This document shows, piece by piece, positions 5,704 to 12,343 of a stretch of 12,980 nucleotides of DNA (the first letter of the stretch is position 1; every line of letters begins with the position of its first letter). The stretch is taken from NCBI GenBank assembly GCA_009885445.1, contig VFKQ01000392.1:1-12980 (forward strand), written 5' to 3'. The notes beneath the pieces are model-generated. The model was not told the DNA's origin, ran no database searches, and was given only the letters and a program-made list of their open reading frames with translations. This DNA comes from Anaerolineaceae bacterium (GTDB taxonomy: Bacteria > Chloroflexota > Anaerolineae > Anaerolineales > Villigracilaceae). A program made the position numbers and the translations under genes.

Positions 5704-8100
5704 TCAGACCCCGATGAAATGCAGGATTGATTGCCACCATTTTATCAGCCTTGCCAAAATTGTGTGTAAACGAATGGATGTCGCCGCCCGCCGCGCCTCA
5801 TGTAGCGAAGCACCCCTTTGGGGCAAATTGGACTCTCCACCGCGCCCGAACAGCGCCGCCTCGTGATGCGCGGTCAATATCTGCACCGGTGAGCGGGCCG
5901 TCGGCAAGAGGCGAGTCAGCGCTTTGGCGCGTTCGCCCGCACTGACATGGACAGGTATGCGCTCACCAAATGAACGCAGGGAGAAGTTGACTGTTTCAAA
6001 TGCACGCTCCATTGGCGTGAGACGAGTCCACGCGGCCCAGGTGCGAATCCAGCGCGGGGGTTTTGTGCCCGCTTGGGCGGCGCGGGTTTCAAAGTAGCGC
6101 GGAATTTTTGCGACCCAGTTTGCGTGCAGGTTGTATAACCACAGCACAAAAATAATGAGCGCGGCCAGTGTCCAATTTAGCGCGGCGCGATAGGTGACGT
6201 ACCACGGCGCGCCGGACAGGTTGGCTAAATCCAACTCGTCTTTGGCGCGATCAAATTCGGAGAGTCCGCCTTCGGGGGTGGCGAGCGGCGTGGGAGCGCT
6301 GGCCGTTGTGGGCGCGGACTGAAGCGGGTCATTTGTCAGCGGGCGAATCAAATCGTCCTGGCTGGCCGTCGGCTCGAATTCGACCCAGCCGATTTCGGGG
6401 AAGTAGACTTCGGGCCAGGCGTGATAATCTTTGCGGCGTACGAGGTAGCTGATGCTTGTTTGGTCTTGCTGGTCTTCGATGACTTCGCCTTGTGCGAAGC
6501 CCACGGCCATGCGCGCGGGGATGCCGAGCGAGCGGAGCATGAGCACTTCGGCGCTGGCGTAATACATGCAGAAGCCGCGCTTTGATTCGAAGAGCACCCA
6601 TTCGAGCGGGTCCTGGCCGTTGGGGATGGGCGCGATGACGGCTTGATATTCTATTTCGGCGCGCAGCCAGGCGGTGATGGCGGCGGTTTTTTGGTAAGGC
6701 GTTTGTGCGTCGGCGCTGATTTGCAGGGCGAGTTCAGCGATGCGCGGTGAAAAATTTTCGGGCAATTGCAAATAGCGCGCGCTGACCCAGGCTGGATAAT
6801 TTGTGCCGGCGGCGAGCAGGTCTTCGATGCTCGGGTTGGCCAGCGCGGAGTGGACGGTGTAGGTTGTGCCGGCTTCCATGGCAGGGTTGGCTCGAAAGGC
6901 GATGATGTCTCTTGCGCCGTCTGGTGTGGGTTGCGATAAAAGACTGCCACTGAGGCTGACCCACACAGGTTGTGATGGCGCATACATCAGGGATTGCTTG
7001 ATTTCATTGTGGATGTTAAAGGTGAATACTTCGCGCACGGCGTTGTCTGGAATGACGAGGTCTTCTGTGGCAGGGGAGTACGCGCCGCGTTGTGCGGGTG
7101 CGCTGGACCAAGAGATGCCGTTGTAGGTGTCGAAGGTTCGTCCGCGCCAATAGAGTCGCGGAGCGTTGAGCAGGTTGTCTGGCAAGTCAACGCGGAAGAT
7201 GGTGGTTTCGCTGGGTTGCAGTCCGCGGCCGAGGGCCATCGATTCTAAGAAGAAGTCTACGGCTCCGTTTGTGCCATATTTTGACTCGAGCGGATCGAGC
7301 GCGTCGCCGACGCGCTCCTGCACAGGGCGCAGAGGTTTGGTGAGGTCTTTCCAAAATTTTTCAGCGGCCTGCCAGCTTGAAAGCGAGACGGGCATGGTCC
7401 ATGCGACGAGCACCACCATTGCCGAGGTGAGCAGTAACCCGTTCGAGAGGTCCCGCGCGGTTTCGGGGAGTTGGAAGACTCGCGCGGTGCGCCAGGTTTC
7501 GCGATGGTCAAGGTAATATAGGCGACCCATCAGCGCGAGAGTCATGAAGAAGTAGACGGCCAGCAACCAAATGCGCAGGTTCACTTCGGAGTCGTAGTAT
7601 TGCACGATGAGCAGGATTAATCCGCTGGGCAGGGTTGCACCGAGCAGGTCGCGGCGGCGGGTGAGGGCGAATCCGGAGGCCAGGCCCACGAGCCAAAAGC
7701 CGAGGCTGATCAGGGTGATGAAAAAGATCGGGTCGCTAAATGGTTGTTGATTAATGAAGGCCGTCCACGCGGCGGAGAAGCGCGGAGCGAGGCTGTAAAA
7801 TCTTTCGGCGATGGGCAGGCTGTTGGGCGCCAGCAAACTGACTTGCCACGGCACGAGGATGAGTGTGTAATTCAAGATGATTAAACGCGTGGCCAGTTTA
7901 CTGAGTTTGGCATGTCCAATCCATAAGCCCATGATTGCGCCAGCCACGGCCATGTTCTCGCCGAAATATAGCGAGCTTGTCCAGTTTGTTGTGGCGAGCC
8001 GAATGGCGGCAATGGCGGCGATGCCAATTAATAAGCCGGCGGAGGGCCAGTCCCAGTTGCCCCAAAGGGGTGCTGCGCTACGAGGGGAGGGGTTTTGCAT
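5704..8100 (-). CDS. TgpA-like membrane transglutaminase-domain protein
   Basis: This 798-residue membrane protein has seven likely N-terminal membrane helices (roughly 20-35, 47-62, 72-92, 125-146, 155-168, 175-193, 220-238). An extracytoplasmic part follows, containing a transglutaminase-like cysteine-protease fold at about 465-580, then a further helix (641-656) and a cytoplasmic tail resembling DUF4129. The catalytic triad is Cys511 (RGFCMYY), His560 (DYHAWPEVYF) and an acidic third residue, here Glu575 (WVEFEPT). Glu instead of Asp is, to my knowledge, common in this family. Relatives such as Pseudomonas TgpA are periplasmic and linked to envelope maintenance; the substrate is unknown. 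Residues 7-15 and 759-767 are encoded by two inverted copies of one 25-bp repeat, the second between the FGR and EARRAA segments of the tail. A weak promoter places transcription start at or next to the ATG, and no Shine-Dalgarno sequence exists. It is the first gene of the operon with the cyclase. Confidence 0.88.
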   Translation of the reverse strand: MQNPSPRSAAPLWGNWDWPSAGLLIGIAAIAAIRLATTNWTSSLYFGENMAVAGAIMGLWIGHAKLSKLATRLIILNYTLILVPWQVSLLAPNSLPIAERFYSLAPRFSAAWTAFINQQPFSDPIFFITLISLGFWLVGLASGFALTRRRDLLGATLPSGLILLIVQYYDSEVNLRIWLLAVYFFMTLALMGRLYYLDHRETWRTARVFQLPETARDLSNGLLLTSAMVVLVAWTMPVSLSSWQAAEKFWKDLTKPLRPVQERVGDALDPLESKYGTNGAVDFFLESMALGRGLQPSETTIFRVDLPDNLLNAPRLYWRGRTFDTYNGISWSSAPAQRGAYSPATEDLVIPDNAVREVFTFNIHNEIKQSLMYAPSQPVWVSLSGSLLSQPTPDGARDIIAFRANPAMEAGTTYTVHSALANPSIEDLLAAGTNYPAWVSARYLQLPENFSPRIAELALQISADAQTPYQKTAAITAWLRAEIEYQAVIAPIPNGQDPLEWVLFESKRGFCMYYASAEVLMLRSLGIPARMAVGFAQGEVIEDQQDQTSISYLVRRKDYHAWPEVYFPEIGWVEFEPTASQDDLIRPLTNDPLQSAPTTASAPTPLATPEGGLSEFDRAKDELDLANLSGAPWYVTYRAALNWTLAALIIFVLWLYNLHANWVAKIPRYFETRAAQAGTKPPRWIRTWAAWTRLTPMERAFETVNFSLRSFGERIPVHVSAGERAKALTRLLPTARSPVQILTAHHEAALFGRGGESNLPQRGASLHEARRAATSIRLHTILARLIKWWQSILHFIGV
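5802..5826 (+). repeat. 25-bp REP-like repeat inside the transglutaminase gene, copy A
   Basis: Reads GTAGCGAAGCACCCCTTTGG then GGCAA. It contains a small palindrome, CCCC-TTT-GGGG. It is identical at 24 of 25 positions to the reverse complement of 8057-8081. Here it encodes residues 759-767 (LPQRGASLH) of the TgpA-like protein on the reverse strand. Confidence 0.85.
8057..8081 (-). repeat. 25-bp REP-like repeat inside the transglutaminase gene, copy B
   Basis: On the reverse strand it reads GTAGCGCAGCACCCCTTTGG then GGCAA, differing from 5802-5826 by a single C/A change but in the opposite orientation. Here it encodes residues 7-15 of the TgpA-like protein (RSAAPLWGN), just before the first membrane helix, so a different frame and strand of the same repeat is used as coding sequence. 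Confidence 0.85.
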
Positions 8101-8106
8101 GTGCTG

Positions 8107-8136
8107 AGTCTACAATGAAAGTTGAGCGCGAGTCAA
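8107..8136 (-). promoter_or_regulatory. Predicted promoter of the transglutaminase-cyclase operon
   Basis: On the reverse strand, TTGACT (8136-8131) and TAGACT (8112-8107) are separated by 18 nt. The expected start site, 6 to 7 nt further on, falls at 8101-8100, which is the ATG itself, so a leaderless transcript is predicted. The -10 match is moderate. Confidence 0.45.
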
Positions 8137-8208
8137 CATTCGTGAGGACTGGTCTGCGTGGATGTTGCTGAACATTCTTAAAGAGTGTTTCTTAAGGGCT
8201 TTTTTTAT

Positions 8209-8235
8209 CACAAAGGACACAAAGAGCACAAAGGA
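8209..8235 (+). repeat. Single array of 9-bp CACNAAGNN units, copy 3
   Basis: Three tandem units (CACAAAGGA, CACAAAGAG, CACAAAGGA) make 27 bp. The spacing and consensus match copies 1 and 2, but no convincing opposite arm follows, so this looks like a half-element. Confidence 0.75.
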
Positions 8236-8360
8236 AAACCTTTAAAAACTTTCGCGTAAGAACATCGGGACAATGTGTGGACTCCGTGTTCTTTATAACC
8301 CTGTGGGCTGTGGTTAATGCCCTTGCAAAAACGTTACGTTACAATTCGCTGACAGGCGAG

Positions 8361-8386
8361 ATGCCTGAGAATGCCTCTGATATAAT
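8361..8386 (+). promoter_or_regulatory. Extended -10 promoter with upstream 10-bp direct repeat for the Ser/Thr kinase gene
   Basis: TATAAT at 8381-8386 is preceded by TGA, giving an extended -10 (TGN-TATAAT). No -35 hexamer lies at the right distance. Instead two directly repeated 10-mers, ATGCCTGAGA (8361-8370) and ATGCCTCTGA (8371-8380), abut the -10, one helical turn apart, and could be an operator or activator site. The leader is about 29 nt and has AGGA at 8412-8415, 6 nt before the ATG at 8422. Confidence 0.6.
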
Positions 8387-8421
8387 CTCAAGCCTAAAGA
8401 CATTATTTACTAGGATTCTTA

Positions 8422-10584
8422 ATGACACTCGAACGCGGCACTCTTTTACATAAACGCTATCGTATCGTAGACATCCTCGGCCAGGGCGGCATGGGTTCTG
8501 TCTATCGCGCCGTGGACGAAAATCTCGGCGTCGAAGTTGCGCTCAAAGAAAATCTTTTTACCACAGACGAATATGCGCGCCAGTTCCGCCTGGAGGCGGT
8601 GATTCTCGCGAACCTGCGCCATCCCAACCTGCCGCGCGTGTCGGACCATTTCGTCGTCGGCGATCAGGGTCAATATTTAGTGATGGACTACATCGAGGGC
8701 GAAGACCTGCGTCAACGCATGGAGCGCCTCGGCAATGTCAGCGAAGACGATGCGATTCTAATCGGCGCGGCCATGGGCGAGGCGCTCACTTATCTGCATT
8801 CGCGCAAGCCACCCATTTTGCACCGCGACTTAAAACCCGGCAATGTTAAAGTGACGCCGGATGGCCACGTCTTCCTCGTGGACTTTGGTCTGGCCAAAGT
8901 GGTGCAGGGCAGTCAGGCCACCACCACCGGCGCGCGCGCCATGACGCCGGGATATTCTCCACCTGAGCAATATGGAACTGCGCGCACCGACCCGCGCACC
9001 GACATCTATTCCCTCGGCGCCACATTGTATGCGGCCCTGAGCGGCATCATCCCCGAAGACGGCCTGGCGCGCGCCATGGACAATGCGCAGTTGACTCCCT
9101 TGCGCAAACGCAACCCAAAAATCTCGCGCAAGCTGGCCGCCGCCATTGAAAAAGCCATGTCTATTGACCCTGCCGAACGCTACCAAAGCGGCGAAGAATT
9201 TAAACGCGTCCTGCTCGCCTCCAAGTCTAAAACACAACGCCTCAGCGGCGAGTATATCGTCTCTCTGCCGCCCGAAACGGAAGGCGAAAACGGCATAGAT
9301 CGCGCTGAACCCAAAGGCTCTGCGCCCATGCCGCCGACTGCGTCCACGGAGGACCAGCCCTTCCGTCCGCCCCTGCGACGCCGCAAAGGCGCACTCGCGC
9401 CCGCTTCTATCTTGTTGCTTCTTTTAATAGGACTCGTCTCCGCCTCGTGGTTTTTTGTCCCGGGCTTTCCCGCCTCGGTCGCGGACTTTGTGGCGGGCTT
9501 GCCCCTCGTCAGCGCGTCCACCGCGACGGCCACCTCCGCGATGGCCACCTCTGCGCCGGCCACGCAGGTTCCAGCAACGCTTGAATCGCAGACTGCGATT
9601 TTAGTGGCCAGCCCCACGTTCACGTCGCTTCCATTATTTACATTTACGCCCAGCCTCACTTCATTTCCCACCATCACCCTGACGCCGCTGGTCACGTTCA
9701 CCCCGTCGCCCACCTTGCAGGGCGGCGGATTTGGCGAGTTCGCCTTCGCCTCCGACCGCATGGGGGGCATCCCGCAAATTTACCTCGCCCGCTGGGACGG
9801 AAGCAATCAGCGCGCCATCACTGCCATCGAAGGCGGCGCCTGCCAGCCATCCTGGTCGCCGGACGGGGGGCGCATCGTTTTCACCGCTCCGTGTTTGGGC
9901 AGTGACTCGAATCTCAAAAACGCCAGCCTGTACGTGATGAACGCCGACGGCTCAAACATCCAGCCGCTGACCACCGACCCGGGCGGAGACTTCGACCCGA
10001 GCTGGTCTCCGGACGGCACACGCATCGCCTTCGTCTCAGTGCGCGATGGACGTCCGCTCATATATATGTACGACCTCAACACCCAAAGCGTCACCCGCCT
10101 GATTGACCTTTCCAGCGATATGACTGAAGCGCGCCACCCGGCCTGGTCGCCCACCTCGAATCAATTGCTCTTCATGGCCAAGCGTTTTGAGGTCTACCAA
10201 ATTTGGGTCATGTCAGATGCTGGCGAGGGACAAGCGCAAGTGACTCGCAGCGGGCAGGAATTCTGGGACCTGAACCCGGCCTGGTCGGCGGATGGAACCG
10301 TGATTCTTTTCAGCCAGCGCCGAGTCGGCGTGTCATCCAAACAATATTTGATGCGCATCCTCTACGAAGACCGCGGCACAGAATCCGCCACACGTCTCAA
10401 CTTTGGACCCTTGCCCATCGAGAACATTTCTTTTTCACCCGACGGCTTCTGGCTCATCTTTGAGTGGGTGGCCGAAAACGGCAACCGCGACATCTTCATC
10501 ATGACCGTGGACGGCGGCAGGCGCACCCAACTCACCAGCGACCCCGGCTCCGATTTCGACGCCGCCTGGCGGCCGATACAGTAA
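8422..10584 (+). CDS. Membrane Ser/Thr protein kinase with C-terminal PD40/TolB-like propeller
   Basis: This 720-residue protein starts with a cytoplasmic Hanks-type kinase domain (about 13-268). The domain has the glycine loop GQGGMG at 20-25, Lys42, the HRDLKPGN catalytic loop at 134-141 with Asp136, DFG at 154-156 and SPPEQYG at 179-185 in place of the APE segment. It is an RD kinase and all catalytic residues are present. A juxtamembrane linker follows, then a basic patch (RRRK), one membrane helix (about 325-345) and a Thr/Ser/Pro/Ala-rich stalk (about 365-432). The rest (435-720) carries repeated WSPDG/FSPDG motifs at about 478, 528, 575, 621 and 671 plus a final WRP, consistent with a six-bladed TolB/PD40 propeller outside the cytoplasm. 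The likely role is to sense a ligand or wall component with the propeller and phosphorylate cytoplasmic targets. It is monocistronic, with its own promoter and a strong terminator. No phosphatase gene is adjacent. Confidence 0.94.
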   Translation: MTLERGTLLHKRYRIVDILGQGGMGSVYRAVDENLGVEVALKENLFTTDEYARQFRLEAVILANLRHPNLPRVSDHFVVGDQGQYLVMDYIEGEDLRQRMERLGNVSEDDAILIGAAMGEALTYLHSRKPPILHRDLKPGNVKVTPDGHVFLVDFGLAKVVQGSQATTTGARAMTPGYSPPEQYGTARTDPRTDIYSLGATLYAALSGIIPEDGLARAMDNAQLTPLRKRNPKISRKLAAAIEKAMSIDPAERYQSGEEFKRVLLASKSKTQRLSGEYIVSLPPETEGENGIDRAEPKGSAPMPPTASTEDQPFRPPLRRRKGALAPASILLLLLIGLVSASWFFVPGFPASVADFVAGLPLVSASTATATSAMATSAPATQVPATLESQTAILVASPTFTSLPLFTFTPSLTSFPTITLTPLVTFTPSPTLQGGGFGEFAFASDRMGGIPQIYLARWDGSNQRAITAIEGGACQPSWSPDGGRIVFTAPCLGSDSNLKNASLYVMNADGSNIQPLTTDPGGDFDPSWSPDGTRIAFVSVRDGRPLIYMYDLNTQSVTRLIDLSSDMTEARHPAWSPTSNQLLFMAKRFEVYQIWVMSDAGEGQAQVTRSGQEFWDLNPAWSADGTVILFSQRRVGVSSKQYLMRILYEDRGTESATRLNFGPLPIENISFSPDGFWLIFEWVAENGNRDIFIMTVDGGRRTQLTSDPGSDFDAAWRPIQ

Positions 10585-10592
10585 ACAATCGC

Positions 10593-10638
10593 AAACGAAA
10601 AGGCTCAGAAAATATTTCCTGAGCCTTTTCGTTTTTTT
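10593..10638 (+). terminator. Strong Rho-independent terminator after the Ser/Thr kinase gene
   Basis: AAACGAAAAGGCTCAG (10593-10608) pairs perfectly over 16 bp with 10619-10634, around a 10-nt AT-rich loop, and the 3' arm runs into a T tract ending at 10638. It sits between convergent genes and may also stop leftward transcription, although the reverse side lacks an extra T-run beyond the stem. Confidence 0.92.
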
Positions 10639-10662
10639 ACGCGCCACTTAACCAGCGCCATT

Positions 10663-11562
10663 TTAATAGTGACGCTCTAATTCAGACGCATAGTGAACCC
10701 CAACTTTATCGCGGTTTGTGTTGAGCCAATCTTTGAAAGCCAACTTGCCTTGCGCTGGATTTTTCGAAACGAGCAAATTCCCCATTAGTCCATCAACTTC
10801 TTCCGGTGTAAGTAACACGTCTCTGACAAACAAGCTGATGAACTGTGCTGTACGCAATGCCAGCCTCGGTGGCACCGAAATCAGCAGGCGCTCGGCCCCA
10901 ATGGTCTTCCCAATAAGCCTTACAAACTCTTTGAATGAGTAGGAGTCTGGGCCAACCGCATCCAGAATGTAATTGTCGTTTTTATAGATTCCTTCAACGG
11001 CTAAATCGGCAAGGTCTTCAACATAGACCGGTTGTATTCCATAAGCTCCATCTCCGGGGATGAAAAAAACGGGCAGGCGCCGTAAAAGATAGGCAATATT
11101 GTTAATAAGGATATCCTCGTTGCCGACCAGGACTGTTGGGCGCAGGATGGTATACGATATACCCGACTCGATCACCGCCTTTTCATTTGCCGCCTTGCCC
11201 CAGTAATAGGGCAGGGGCGAGTCGGGCGATGGGTTTGCGATGCTGATGTGAACAATCCTTTTCACATCGGCCATCTTGGCCGCATTCACCAGCTTCCTTG
11301 TGTTCTCCACCGCCTGCGGCTGAGTATTTATCCCTTTGTCAAAGCGTACCCAGTAGGTATTGACCAGCACATCCACGCCTTGCAGTGATTGAGCCATATC
11401 TTTTTCATCAAAACTCAATGGATATGTTTTAACTTGCCCATTGAACGGGTCAGGGCGGTCCGGGTGATTGGTGAGCGTGATGACCTGTTCGTTTCGTGCT
11501 AATAGCCTTTCTGTTATGTATTTGCCTGAATAACTGAACGCACCCGTTACTGCGATTTTCAT
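10663..11562 (-). CDS. NmrA-like / atypical SDR NAD(P)-binding protein
   Basis: This 299-residue cytoplasmic protein has an N-terminal Rossmann fold. The dinucleotide motif is TGAFSYSGKYI (6-16), a GxxGxxG variant in which the middle glycine is Ser10. A YxxxK pair is present (Tyr119, Lys123 in YYWGK), and the segment SYTILRPTVLVG (136-147) is typical of NmrA-like and complex-I-associated atypical SDRs. The family includes redox sensors, quinone or flavin reductases and epimerases; the substrate cannot be assigned. A strong GGAGG at 11567-11571 (reverse strand) lies 4 nt before the ATG and fixes the start. It is the second gene of an operon, 25 nt after the GbsR-like regulator, and is probably controlled by it. 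Base composition is visibly more AT-rich than in the flanking genes (28 of 60 bases G or C in 11041-11100, against 38 of 60 in 9061-9120), which hints at recent acquisition. Confidence 0.85.
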   Translation of the reverse strand: MKIAVTGAFSYSGKYITERLLARNEQVITLTNHPDRPDPFNGQVKTYPLSFDEKDMAQSLQGVDVLVNTYWVRFDKGINTQPQAVENTRKLVNAAKMADVKRIVHISIANPSPDSPLPYYWGKAANEKAVIESGISYTILRPTVLVGNEDILINNIAYLLRRLPVFFIPGDGAYGIQPVYVEDLADLAVEGIYKNDNYILDAVGPDSYSFKEFVRLIGKTIGAERLLISVPPRLALRTAQFISLFVRDVLLTPEEVDGLMGNLLVSKNPAQGKLAFKDWLNTNRDKVGVHYASELERHY

Positions 11563-11566
11563 TTCG

Positions 11567-11571
11567 CCTCC
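11567..11571 (-). promoter_or_regulatory. Shine-Dalgarno site of the NmrA-like gene
   Basis: GGAGG on the reverse strand, 4 nt before the ATG (11562-11560). It supports this start and suggests that the second gene of the operon is translated efficiently. Confidence 0.75.
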
Positions 11572-11587
11572 ATTAAAATTTGATTTT

Positions 11588-12112
11588 TTATTTCAAAACA
11601 CCCAGAATTTTTGTGACATTTTGTAAGCCTAAACTCTCCAGTTTGATGACAGCACTCGTCACACTTTCAATGGCGTTGAAGAACTCCTGCAACGCCTTCA
11701 CGCGCTCATATGTGAAGCTCCACTCATCAGTATTGATCCGGTTTTGCTCTAGGAGTTTCAACGTCTCTTTCACGGAGCGCACGGCTCGGTCAAACTCGCT
11801 GTTTTGTCGCTCTTTGAGCACCGACTTGATCGCCGCATAAAAATCCGACTCGGCGGTGTAATAGTCTTTACGGTCACCCAGTTTTGTTGAGCGGTGAACG
11901 AGTCCCATGCGCGACAGCATTCTAATTTCCGTGCTGATCGCACCCTTCGTCAGACCAGTCGCGCTTACGATTTCATCTAATGAAAGGGCAGTGGGGGAAA
12001 GGTACAAAACAGCGAAGATTGCGCCCACTCCCTTGGGGAAACCCCAAAAGCGGCTAATCTGGCTGAGTCCCTCGGTGAAATTGCTTTTTATCTTTTTCAA
12101 TGATTCGGGCAT
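11588..12112 (-). CDS. GbsR/MarR-family winged-helix transcriptional regulator
   Basis: This 174-residue cytoplasmic DNA-binding protein opens with a short helix and the RFWGFPKGVGAIFAVLYLSP stretch (21-40), which is characteristic of the GbsR branch of the MarR superfamily. A winged helix-turn-helix covers about 41-90: the recognition region is LTKGAISTEIRMLSRMGLV and the wing contains KLGDRKDYY. The C-terminal part (90-174) is helical and probably mediates dimerisation. GbsR of Bacillus represses choline/glycine-betaine genes, but no osmoprotectant gene is present here, so the effector is unknown. The gene leads the operon with the NmrA-like gene. A sigma-70-type promoter and a near-perfect palindrome at the predicted start site, about 20 bp upstream of the ATG, strongly suggest autorepression. 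The ribosome binding site is weak (GAGAG, about 4 nt before the ATG). Confidence 0.87.
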   Translation of the reverse strand: MPESLKKIKSNFTEGLSQISRFWGFPKGVGAIFAVLYLSPTALSLDEIVSATGLTKGAISTEIRMLSRMGLVHRSTKLGDRKDYYTAESDFYAAIKSVLKERQNSEFDRAVRSVKETLKLLEQNRINTDEWSFTYERVKALQEFFNAIESVTSAVIKLESLGLQNVTKILGVLK

Positions 12113-12131
12113 TTTGCTCTCGTTATGTACG

Positions 12132-12147
12132 TTTAGTATTTACTAAA
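12132..12147. promoter_or_regulatory. Palindromic operator for the GbsR-like regulator
   Basis: TTTAGTATTTACTAAA has 7-bp arms (TTTAGTA/TACTAAA) around a 2-bp centre that breaks perfect symmetry. It begins 3 nt downstream of the leftward -10 box, so it covers the expected transcription start, which is a classic site for a dimeric repressor. The cognate protein is inferred from position. Confidence 0.75.
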
Positions 12148-12150
12148 TGA

Positions 12151-12179
12151 AATATACGATAACACCGGCTGGCTGTCAA
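12151..12179 (-). promoter_or_regulatory. Sigma-70-type promoter of the regulator-oxidoreductase operon
   Basis: On the reverse strand, a perfect TTGACA (12179-12174) is followed by 17 nt and then TATATT (12156-12151). This is the best -35/-10 pair in the window. The predicted start falls near 12144, inside the palindrome. Confidence 0.8.
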
Positions 12180-12235
12180 GCTTTAAATAGACTCGCCTTT
12201 CCAGTATGCTTCAAATACCTCTTACACTCCTCTTA

Positions 12236-12265
12236 TTGACGCGTCTTTCCCCAGCATGATATTAT
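12236..12265 (+). promoter_or_regulatory. Promoter of hrcA
   Basis: TTGACG (12236-12241), an 18-nt spacer and TATTAT (12260-12265) with a TGA immediately before it (extended -10). Transcription would start near 12272, a few bases before the CIRCE element, so bound HrcA would block initiation or early elongation. Confidence 0.7.
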
Positions 12266-12277
12266 TATCGCAACACC

Positions 12278-12304
12278 TTAGCACTCTCGCTTCGAGAGTG
12301 CTTT
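12278..12304 (+). promoter_or_regulatory. CIRCE operator (HrcA binding site)
   Basis: TTAGCACTC, a 9-nt spacer, then GAGTGCTTT. This is the CIRCE consensus (TTAGCACTC-N9-GAGTGCTAA) with mismatches only in the last two bases. It lies between the predicted transcription start and the hrcA ATG, about 40 bp before the gene, and predicts HrcA autoregulation of a heat-shock operon. Confidence 0.95.
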
Positions 12305-12343
12305 CATATTGAAACATGCGGCGACTTCAATCGCCCACAAACC

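Larger units (their letters stand above)
8101..8421. other. Intergenic region between divergent transglutaminase and kinase genes
   Basis: This 321-bp region has no convincing gene. It holds a predicted leftward promoter next to 8100, a single three-unit array of the 9-bp repeat (8209-8235), and a predicted rightward extended -10 promoter at 8378-8386 preceded by a 10-bp direct repeat. A small weak stem, CTTAA/TTAAG at 8177-8195, precedes a T-run, but it does not follow any rightward gene and I do not call it a terminator. I see nothing else between about 8240 and 8360. Confidence 0.7.

Noticed and set aside
8177..8207. Small stem plus T-run in the divergent region as a terminator
   Set aside because: The stem is only 5 AT-rich base pairs and no rightward gene ends before it.
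9180..9770. 196-codon leftward open frame inside the Ser/Thr kinase gene
   Set aside because: It is antisense to the linker and stalk-coding part of the kinase; its valine/glycine/alanine-rich composition simply mirrors the Thr/Ala/Pro stalk.
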